A DNA stretch of 5,039 nucleotides from positions 1 through 5,039 of the forward strand of contig CAKZXL010000581.1 of assembly GCA_937883885.1 (NCBI GenBank). Reading direction: 5' to 3'. The notes under the pieces were generated by a model, which searched no databases, was not told the origin of the DNA, and saw only the letters and a list, made by a program, of their open reading frames with translations. This DNA is from an uncultured Aquincola sp. (lineage in GTDB: Bacteria; Pseudomonadota; Gammaproteobacteria; Burkholderiales; Burkholderiaceae). A program made the translations under genes and the position numbers. Positions 1 through 5,039 of the stretch are shown piece by piece; the stretch's first letter is position 1, and each line of letters begins with the position of its first letter.

Positions 1-1070
1 GCCTCGGCGCGATGAACGGCATCCTGTTCAAAAACGCCGCGGCGCTGGAAAACGCCACCAAGCTGACGGTGGTCGTGTTCGACAAGACCGGCACGCTGAC
101 GCTGGGCCAGCCGGACGTCGTCGAGATGGTGCCGGCGCCCGGCACGACGGAGGCGCAGCTGCTGTCCACCGCGGCCGCAGTGGAAAAGTTTTCCGAGCAC
201 CCGCTCGCGCTGGCGGTGCTCAAGAAGGCCGGCCCGGACACGCCAGAGACGGCAACCGCCTTCACCAACATCGACGGCCAGGGCGCGCGCGCCATGATCG
301 GCGACGACGTCGTGCTGCTCGGCAACCGCAAGCTGATGGAAGCCGAGGGAGTCAGCCTAGCGGAACTGGCGGCTGAGGCGGCCCGGCTGCAAGGCGGCGG
401 CCGCACGGTCGTCCACGTGGCACGCGGCGGCCGCCTGATCGGCCTGATCGCGATCGCCGACGCGGTGCGTCCGACTTCCAAGGCCACGATCGCCAAGCTG
501 CAGGAGCGTGGCGTAAAGGTGGCCATGATCACCGGCGACAACCAGGCCACCGCCGAGCGCATCGGCAAGGAACTGGGCATCGACATCGTGCTGGCCGACG
601 TGCTGCCGGGACAGAAGGCCTCGAAGATCAAGGAACTGCAGGCCCAGGGCCACAAGGTCGCCATGGTCGGCGACGGCATCAACGATGCCCCGGCCCTCAC
701 GCAGGCCGATGTCGGCTTCGCCATCGGCGCCGGCACCGACGTGGCGATGGAAAGCGCCCAGGTGGTGCTGATGAAGAGCGACCCCTACGACGTCGTCGGC
801 GCCATCGAGCTGTCGCGCGCGACGCTGCGCAAGATGCACCAGAACCTGTGGTGGGCGGTGGGCTACAACGTGATCGCCTTCCCGCTCGCGGCAGGCGTGT
901 TCTATCCCTTCACGCTTTCGCCCGAGGTCGCGGCGCTGTCGATGTCGGGCAGCTCGGCCATCGTCGCAATCAACGCGCTGATGCTCAAGCGCACCAAGCT
1001 CGCCGGCATTCGCAGTCCGCACCCTTCACCGGCCGTGCCGTCGCCCGTCGCGCAGGGCGCGTCGGCCTGA
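1..1070 (+). CDS. P1B-type heavy-metal (probably Cu(I)/Ag(I)) translocating ATPase, C-terminal part
   Basis: This is the 3' part of an inner-membrane ATPase that pumps a soft metal out of the cytoplasm. The frame is open from the window edge (first full codon at 3), so the ATG at 12 is internal: the preceding Leu-Gly-Ala continues the usual sequence ahead of the P domain. Visible motifs are the phosphorylation site DKTGTLT (81-101, Asp at 81), the N-domain His-Pro pair (198-203) and GQG (276-284), TGDN (531-542) and the hinge GDGINDAP (669-692). The last two membrane helices carry Tyr-Asn (864-869) and MSGSS (942-956) followed by Asn (972). The YN plus MxxSS pattern fits the Cu(I)-exporting P1B-1 class; P1B-3 (CopB-type) pumps usually have MSxST. 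The metal-binding N-terminus, A domain and CPx helix lie outside the window, so substrate remains an inference, supported by copA 67 nt downstream. A Pro/Ser/Ala-rich tail ends the protein. A name such as copA or copF would be a guess. Confidence 0.93.
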   Translation, partial: LGAMNGILFKNAAALENATKLTVVVFDKTGTLTLGQPDVVEMVPAPGTTEAQLLSTAAAVEKFSEHPLALAVLKKAGPDTPETATAFTNIDGQGARAMIGDDVVLLGNRKLMEAEGVSLAELAAEAARLQGGGRTVVHVARGGRLIGLIAIADAVRPTSKATIAKLQERGVKVAMITGDNQATAERIGKELGIDIVLADVLPGQKASKIKELQAQGHKVAMVGDGINDAPALTQADVGFAIGAGTDVAMESAQVVLMKSDPYDVVGAIELSRATLRKMHQNLWWAVGYNVIAFPLAAGVFYPFTLSPEVAALSMSGSSAIVAINALMLKRTKLAGIRSPHPSPAVPSPVAQGASA

Positions 1071-1137
1071 AGCCGAACGGCAACCGGCCTACCCACACAT
1101 CCCCTACCCCATCGTCGAACCCACAGGAGCCCTTTCG
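1071..1137 (+). other. C-rich, G-poor intergenic leader before copA
   Basis: This 67-nt gap separates the ATPase stop from the copA start. From about 1088 to 1124 the + strand is rich in C and A and has very few G residues, in contrast to the surrounding genes. It can form only very short hairpins (GCC/GGC near 1072-1081), and no U-tract follows them, so I see no intrinsic terminator. I also see no convincing -35/-10 pair and no CueR- or CopR-type dyad. The likely reading is an unstructured leader inside one transcript. Confidence 0.5.
1125..1129 (+). promoter_or_regulatory. Shine-Dalgarno of copA
   Basis: AGGAG lies 8 nt before the ATG at 1138, which is ideal spacing and fixes the copA start. 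It is part of a 15-nt block (1119-1133) that recurs exactly at 4989-5003 before the last gene of the window. Confidence 0.85.
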
Positions 1138-2940
1138 ATGAACCCCCACAACGCCTTCCGGGGAGCCGCCACAGGCCACGCCCTGCCGAGGCGCCGCTTC
1201 CTGCAGGGCACGGCCGGCGTCGCGGCCATGCTGGCCTGGCCACTCGGGGCCAATGCCGTCGTGAAGGAATCGCACCTCGCCCTGCCGCTGTCGTCCTCGC
1301 GGGTCGACACCAAGTTCGAACTGACGCTGGCACGCACCCAGGTCAACTTCACCGGCACGCCGGCGTCGGCCATCACCCTCAACGGCACGGTTCCGGGCCC
1401 GCTGCTGCGCATGCACGAAGGCCGTGAAGTCACGATCGCCCTGACCAATCGGCTCGACGAGGTGACCGCGGCGCACTGGCATGGGCTCAAGGTCCCGAAC
1501 GACATGGACGGCGTGCCCGGCGTGACGTTCCCCGGCATCAAGCCGGGCGAGACCTTCCAGTACCGCTTCGACCTGCGCCAGAGCGGCACGTACTGGTATC
1601 ACAGCCACGCGATCCTCCAGGAACCCGCCGGCTTCTACGCCCCGCTGATCATCGACCCGCAGGACCGCGAGCCGTTCGGCTACGACCGCGAATACGTCGT
1701 GATGCTGTCCGAGTGGGTCGACACGCCGCCCGAGAAGGTGCTGGCGAATCTGAAGAAGGTCGAGGGCTACTACAACGACCGCCGCCAGACGCTGCCCGAC
1801 CTCTATGCCGATCTGAAGGCGGCGCGTACTCCGCAAGAGCGTGAGGCGATCTGGAACGAGCGCGTGGCCTGGGCACGCATGCGCATGGATCCTACCGATG
1901 CCACCGACGGGGGGAGCCAGTGGCAGTTCCTCGTGCACGGCCAGCGCGTCGAGGACAACTGGACGGCGCTGTTCAAGCCCGGCGAGCGAATCCGCCTGCG
2001 CCTGATCAACGCGTCTGCGATGAACTTCTTCGATGTGTCCATCCCCGGCTTGGACCTGACCGTCGTGCAGGCCGACGGTCAGAACGTGCGGCCGGTGAAG
2101 GTCCGCGAATTGCGCATGGGCAACGGCGAGACCTACGACGTGATCGTGAAGCCCACCGAGCGCAAGGCCTACACGCTGTTCGCCGCGACCTCGGGTCGCA
2201 TCGGTTTCGCGCGCGGCACGCTCGCGCCCGAACTCGGTATGGAGGGCGAGATCCCGCCCATGGGGCCGCGACCCGTGCGCACCATGGCCGAGATGACCGG
2301 CGCGCATGGGGGTGACCACGGTGCCGCGCCGGCGTTCCAGGCCGCCGCGACCGCGGACCCGCATGCCGGGCACGGCGCTGCGCCTGCGGCTCCGGCCCCC
2401 GCGCCCGCCGACCCGCACGCGATGCACGGAGGCATGGAAGGCATGCCGATGCAGCGTGGAATGCCCGGCATGGGGGGCGTGCCGACGGGAGGCGCGCAGG
2501 CGACCGACTCGCTCGCCGACGGATTGAAGGACCGCCTCGCCTACGCCGATCTCGAGGCGCTGACGCCGATGCGACTGCCGGCGGGCCCGGCGAAGAAGAT
2601 CGACATGCGCCTGACGGGCGACATGAACCGCTACATCTGGTCGATCAACGACAAGAAGCTGTCGCAGGCCACCTTCTTCGAGGCGCGCGTCGGCGAGCGT
2701 CTGGAGATTCGCCTGATCAACGAAACCATGATGGAACACCCGATGCACATGCACGGCGCCTTCTTCGTGGTCGACAACGGCAAGGGCGAGCGCGCTCCGC
2801 TCAAGCACACCGTCATCGTCAAGCCGGGCGAGACCATCACGGTACACACCAGCTTCGACGAACCGGGGCCCTGGGTCTTCCACTGCCATCTCTTCTATCA
2901 CGCGGCCGCCGGCATGGTCCAGGCCATCGTCGTCAAGTGA
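1138..2940 (+). CDS. copA: CopA/PcoA-family copper resistance multicopper oxidase
   Basis: This is a 600-residue periplasmic multicopper oxidase, the usual length for CopA. The family is thought to oxidise Cu(I) to less toxic Cu(II) and to bind extra copper. The N-terminus has a Tat signal: RRRFLQ at residues 18-23, a hydrophobic stretch, and an Ala-Asn-Ala cleavage site at 38-40. Three cupredoxin-like domains follow, at roughly 48-175, 176-375 and 480-600. All ligands are present. The type 2/3 histidines are H113/H115 (HWHG), H155/H157 (HSH), H537/H539 (HPMHMHG) and H582/H584 (HCH). The type 1 site is H534, C583, H588 and axial M593. C583 is the only cysteine. A His/Met-rich linker at about 386-452 sits before domain 3, where PcoA carries its Met-rich repeats. 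As I recall classical PcoA, it has HPIHLHG and HCHLLYHMEMGM; the changes to HPMHMHG and HCHLFYHAAAGM suggest a different subclade. The gene is preceded by a strong ribosome site. Its TGA overlaps a possible GTG start for copB. Confidence 0.96.
   Translation: MNPHNAFRGAATGHALPRRRFLQGTAGVAAMLAWPLGANAVVKESHLALPLSSSRVDTKFELTLARTQVNFTGTPASAITLNGTVPGPLLRMHEGREVTIALTNRLDEVTAAHWHGLKVPNDMDGVPGVTFPGIKPGETFQYRFDLRQSGTYWYHSHAILQEPAGFYAPLIIDPQDREPFGYDREYVVMLSEWVDTPPEKVLANLKKVEGYYNDRRQTLPDLYADLKAARTPQEREAIWNERVAWARMRMDPTDATDGGSQWQFLVHGQRVEDNWTALFKPGERIRLRLINASAMNFFDVSIPGLDLTVVQADGQNVRPVKVRELRMGNGETYDVIVKPTERKAYTLFAATSGRIGFARGTLAPELGMEGEIPPMGPRPVRTMAEMTGAHGGDHGAAPAFQAAATADPHAGHGAAPAAPAPAPADPHAMHGGMEGMPMQRGMPGMGGVPTGGAQATDSLADGLKDRLAYADLEALTPMRLPAGPAKKIDMRLTGDMNRYIWSINDKKLSQATFFEARVGERLEIRLINETMMEHPMHMHGAFFVVDNGKGERAPLKHTVIVKPGETITVHTSFDEPGPWVFHCHLFYHAAAGMVQAIVVK
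2293..2493 (+). other. His/Met-rich copper-binding linker of CopA
   Basis: This segment encodes about residues 386-452 of CopA: low-complexity Gly/Ala/Pro sequence with six His and seven Met. It includes two related heptads, DPHAGHG (residues 407-413) and DPHAMHG (425-431), then closely spaced Met residues at 429, 433, 436, 438, 442 and 445. In CopA/PcoA proteins the Met-rich segment here is believed to bind several copper ions. The His-Gly first half and Met-Gly second half could bind Cu(II) and Cu(I) respectively, which is my inference. Confidence 0.75.
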
Positions 2941-2966
2941 ACCGTCCGGTCATGGAACCCGCACGC

Positions 2967-3662
2967 ATGAACACGAAGAAGAACCACCCGACCGGCTCGT
3001 TGGCGCTCGCGCTCGCCGTGGCACTGGCCGGCTTGGCCGGACCCGCCCGAGCGATGGAGGACGATGCGATTTTCCAGGCCACCCGCATCGAGATCGATGC
3101 CGGCCGCAGTGACTCGAAGAGCGTGGCGGCCTGGCGCGCCGATGGCTGGATCGGTACCGACTACAACCGTTTCGCCTGGCGCACCGAGGGCTCGCGCCGC
3201 GATGGCCGCCTCGAGGACGCCGAGGTGCAGGCGCTGTTCAGCCGCTATGTCGCACCCTTCTGGGACCTGCAGCTCGGCCTGCGGCGCGAACTCAAACCCG
3301 CGGCACGCAACTACGGTGTGATCGGCGTGCGCGGCCTGGCACCCTACGCTTTCGACGTCGACGTGGCCGCGTTCGTGCGCAGCGACGGACGCCTGTTCGC
3401 GCGCACCCGCGCCGAGTACGACATGCTGTTCACGAACCGCCTCGTCGCCAGGCCCTTCGTCGGCATCGACTGGGCGGCCCGCTCGATCCCGTCGGACGGC
3501 ATCAAGGCCGGAGCGACGTTGTCGGAGTGGGGACTGAACGTGCGCTACGAGATCACGCGCACCGTCGCCCCATACCTCGATATCAGCCGCCAGTGGCAGC
3601 GCGGCGCCGACGGCGGCGCGGGCGCGAACTCGGTGCGGGCCGGGCTGCGGCTGATGCTCTGA
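2967..3662 (+). CDS. copB: CopB/PcoB-family copper resistance outer-membrane protein
   Basis: This is a predicted outer-membrane beta-barrel of the CopB/PcoB family, which works with CopA in copper resistance; its exact role is poorly defined. From ATG 2967 the protein is 231 residues. It has a Sec signal peptide: Lys-Lys at 4-5, a Leu/Ala-rich core at 11-24, and Ala-Arg-Ala at 27-29, giving a mature start at Met-Glu-Asp-Asp as is common in the family. Family-like stretches include a Trp-Ile-Gly-x-Asp strand (61-65), the acidic pair strand EDAEVQALFSR (83-93), APFWDLQLGLR (96-106), GVRGLAPYAFDVD (120-132) and RYEITRTVAPYLD (193-205). Upstream in-frame starts are GTG 2937, which overlaps the copA stop, and ATG 2952. 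I prefer 2967 because it gives the cleanest signal peptide and has a weak GGAA 9 nt upstream. The long Met/His-rich N-terminal region of many CopB proteins is absent. The mature part has no His or Cys, and the chain ends in Leu rather than the aromatic residue usual for barrels. Confidence 0.92.
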   Translation: MNTKKNHPTGSLALALAVALAGLAGPARAMEDDAIFQATRIEIDAGRSDSKSVAAWRADGWIGTDYNRFAWRTEGSRRDGRLEDAEVQALFSRYVAPFWDLQLGLRRELKPAARNYGVIGVRGLAPYAFDVDVAAFVRSDGRLFARTRAEYDMLFTNRLVARPFVGIDWAARSIPSDGIKAGATLSEWGLNVRYEITRTVAPYLDISRQWQRGADGGAGANSVRAGLRLML

Positions 3663-3682
3663 ACCACCACCGGGCCGACGCG

Positions 3683-5005
3683 ATGACGAACTCACCTCGC
3701 CTCGAAGAGCAGCGATCGCCGATGGCGGTCGGGCTGGGGCCGTGGCAACTCGCGTGGCTCGCGGCCGCTGTCTTCGTCGTCTCCGCCGGCTATGGCGCGC
3801 TGATGCCCTTGTTGCCGGCCTGGCTGACGCCACTGATCGCGGCCGGCGGCCAGGCCGAGGTCGCACGCCATGTCGGCCTGCTCAGCGGCCTGTACGCCGC
3901 CGGGGTGCTGGTCGGCGCGCCGCTGTGGGGCCTGGTGTCCGACCGCTGGGGCCGCGGACGCATCCTGGTGATCGGTCTGGTCGGCTATGTCGCGAGTTTG
4001 CTGCCCTTGTTGCGGCCTGACTGGATGGGGCTCACCGGGATCTACGCGTTGCGCGGTGCCACCGGCTTCTTAGTGGCGGCCGTCGTGCCCGTTGTGCCCG
4101 CGCTTGTCGCCGAGCACACGCCGCAAGGTCAGCGCGCCCGCCGGTTCGCGTGGCTCGGCGCGATGTCTTTGCTGGGCTTCCTGTTCGGACCGGGCCTCAA
4201 CGCGGCCGCCGTGCAGATGTCCGTCGCGCTGGCCAGCATCGGCGCAGGCACTTTCGATCCGACGAATCTGGTGATCGTCATGTCGGCGGCGCTGGGCGGG
4301 CTGATGATGCTGGGACTGGCCGCCACGCTGCCGCGCGTCGCACCAGCCGCCACCGAGGACGACACGCTGCCGGCGTCTGCCGATCGCCGGCGTGCGATGG
4401 CGCTGTGGGGACTGAACGGCGCGGTCATGTTCGTGCTGGCCGGCTTCGAACTCGGCATCGTGCTGCAGGGGCAGCAGCACCCGACGCTCTCGTCGCGCGA
4501 GATCTCGCTGATGTTCGCCGAGTGCAGTCTCGTGATGCTCGGCGTCAACGCACTGCTCTTCTTCACCGGGCTGCTCGAGCGTGCCGCCGGCCGCGGCGTG
4601 ATGGCGGCCGGGCTCGTGCTCGCGATCGCCGGCCTGGCGATGCTGGCGCAGCACCGCAGCGATGCCTGGATGTACGTCGGCGTCAGCTTCACCGCCGCGG
4701 GCACCGGGCTCGTGCTGCCGACCATCTCCTACCTCGCGGCCGGAGCCTCTCGGCGACGGCTCGGCGCGACGATGGGCGGGCTGGCCGCGGCGGCAGGCTT
4801 CGGCCAGACGCTCGGCTCGGCGGCCGCCGGCTGGCTCTTCGGCGCGGTGGCCCAGCTCAGCTTCGCGTGGCTCGCGCTGCCGCTGCTGGCCACGCTGGGC
4901 ACCCTGATCGTGCGGCCCGCGTGGTGGTCGACCGAGGACTCCCTGCCGCAGTCGCCTCGCCGTTCCTTCGACCCGACTTCCGAACGACACCCACAGGAGC
5001 CCTGA
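3683..5005 (+). CDS. MFS transporter (12 TM, drug:H+ antiporter-like), substrate unknown
   Basis: This is a 440-residue inner-membrane protein with about 12 hydrophobic helices, split by a polar central loop at roughly 217-238. Motif A after helix 2 is clear (residues 78-93, with D87-R88 and G90-R91-G92-R93). A motif C-like GPG at 169-171 in helix 5 is typical of proton-coupled exporters in the major facilitator superfamily. Helices run approximately 21-43, 64-84, 93-110, 117-143, 155-175, 196-216, 239-262, 273-297, 305-322, 329-352, 362-387 and 392-411. The 29-residue polar tail ends HPQEP because its last codons overlap the next gene's ribosome site. The start at 3683 is 20 nt after copB and has no good Shine-Dalgarno, so translation may be coupled. 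ATG 3722 (MAVGLG) is an alternative just before helix 1. The open frame extends back to 3527, but that part overlaps copB and is not membrane-like. The only cysteine, C281, lies between M277 and M285 in helix 8. The context suggests a copper-related role, but substrate and direction cannot be read from the sequence. Confidence 0.9.
   Translation: MTNSPRLEEQRSPMAVGLGPWQLAWLAAAVFVVSAGYGALMPLLPAWLTPLIAAGGQAEVARHVGLLSGLYAAGVLVGAPLWGLVSDRWGRGRILVIGLVGYVASLLPLLRPDWMGLTGIYALRGATGFLVAAVVPVVPALVAEHTPQGQRARRFAWLGAMSLLGFLFGPGLNAAAVQMSVALASIGAGTFDPTNLVIVMSAALGGLMMLGLAATLPRVAPAATEDDTLPASADRRRAMALWGLNGAVMFVLAGFELGIVLQGQQHPTLSSREISLMFAECSLVMLGVNALLFFTGLLERAAGRGVMAAGLVLAIAGLAMLAQHRSDAWMYVGVSFTAAGTGLVLPTISYLAAGASRRRLGATMGGLAAAAGFGQTLGSAAAGWLFGAVAQLSFAWLALPLLATLGTLIVRPAWWSTEDSLPQSPRRSFDPTSERHPQEP
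4511..4537 (+). other. Met-x3-Cys-x3-Met motif in MFS helix 8
   Basis: These codons give M277, C281 and M285 of the MFS protein, spaced i/i+4/i+8 so that all three would lie on one face of the predicted helix at 273-297. C281 is the only cysteine in the protein. The pattern is seen directly; a metal-binding role is inference. Confidence 0.5.
4995..4999 (+). promoter_or_regulatory. Shine-Dalgarno of the downstream partial gene
   Basis: AGGAG lies 8 nt before the ATG at 5008, inside the last codons of the MFS gene. With the identical flanking bases (4989-5003) it copies the copA ribosome site at 1119-1133. This is the main support for a real gene starting at 5008. Confidence 0.8.
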
Positions 5006-5007
5006 CC

Positions 5008-5039
5008 ATGCGCTACTTCTTCACCACCCTTCTCGCCGC
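5008..5039 (+). CDS. Start of an unidentified, probably exported protein (cut by window edge)
   Basis: Only ten complete codons are visible: Met-Arg-Tyr-Phe-Phe-Thr-Thr-Leu-Leu-Ala, followed by the first two bases of another codon. A basic residue followed by a hydrophobic run is typical of the start of a Sec signal peptide or lipoprotein signal. The ATG has an excellent ribosome site and lies 2 nt after the MFS stop, so it is very probably co-transcribed. In a copper operon a periplasmic copper carrier, a small copper-binding protein or a lipoprotein would be reasonable, but nothing in these codons identifies the family. Confidence 0.7.
   Translation, partial: MRYFFTTLLA

Noticed and set aside
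12..14. ATG at 12 as the true start of the ATPase
   Set aside because: The frame is open to the window edge, the preceding codons continue the family sequence, and a start here would lack all six N-terminal membrane helices and the A domain.
1071..1090. Possible hairpin terminator after the ATPase
   Set aside because: Stems are only 3-4 base pairs with no T-run after them.
848..1141. Open frame spanning the ATPase end and the leader, ending in an ATGA overlap with the copA start
   Set aside because: It is out of frame with the ATPase and has no start codon within the leader itself. The Pro-rich end reflects the C-rich leader; there is no Cys/His motif of the kind seen in copper-sensing leader peptides.
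985..2901. 638-codon open frame on the minus strand opposite copA
   Set aside because: The + strand encodes a complete, motif-rich CopA here. The minus product is rich in Arg, His, Val and Gly with no recognisable domain, as expected for an antisense frame in GC-rich coding DNA.
3527..3682. N-terminal extension of the MFS frame into copB
   Set aside because: It would overlap copB by 136 nt, is Arg-rich and not family-like, and has no ribosome site; ATG 3683 or 3722 fits a normal MFS start.
2898..3866. 322-codon open frame on the minus strand opposite copB and the MFS start
   Set aside because: Arg/Ala-rich low-complexity product opposite a well-supported CopB; a composition artefact.
4070..4072. 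Rare TTA leucine codon in the MFS gene
   Set aside because: It is a single codon in an otherwise uniform gene; TTA-based regulation is known from Streptomyces, which this window does not resemble.
4070..4990. 306-codon open frame on the minus strand opposite the MFS gene
   Set aside because: The product is highly polar and rich in His, Arg, Glu and Gln, the typical reverse-strand reading of hydrophobic membrane codons.

Overview
The window is GC-rich throughout (roughly two thirds or more G+C by eye), with strong G/C bias at third codon positions and tightly packed genes on one strand. Together with the protein types this suggests a proteobacterium, most likely a betaproteobacterium of the Burkholderiales. 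That placement is an inference from composition and protein style; no marker gene is present.

Layout, all on the + strand: (1) 1-1070, the C-terminal half of a P1B-type heavy-metal ATPase, probably a Cu(I)/Ag(I) exporter, cut by the left window edge. (2) A 67-nt gap with a C-rich, G-poor leader and a strong Shine-Dalgarno. (3) 1138-2940, copA, a complete Tat-exported multicopper oxidase of the CopA/PcoA family with all expected copper ligands and a His/Met-rich linker. (4) 2967-3662 (possible start as early as 2937), copB, a compact CopB/PcoB-type outer-membrane protein. (5) 3683-5005, a 12-helix major facilitator superfamily (MFS) transporter of unknown substrate. (6) From 5008, the first ten codons of a further gene that begins like a signal peptide and is cut by the right edge.

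The genes appear to form one copper-resistance operon. By analogy with known systems, the ATPase moves Cu(I) from cytoplasm to periplasm, CopA oxidises or sequesters it there, and CopB acts in the outer membrane. The unusual part is after copB. The pco/cop plasmid systems have the periplasmic carrier gene copC next, but here there is an MFS transporter whose only cysteine lies in a Met-x3-Cys-x3-Met pattern in a predicted transmembrane helix, a plausible soft-metal site. This transporter and the secreted protein that follows it are the best candidates for something undescribed.

No regulator gene, CueR- or CopR-like operator, promoter, rRNA or tRNA gene, insertion sequence, CRISPR array or convincing terminator was seen. 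No gene-free stretch exceeds 70 nt. The long minus-strand open frames opposite copA, copB and the MFS gene look like composition artefacts.
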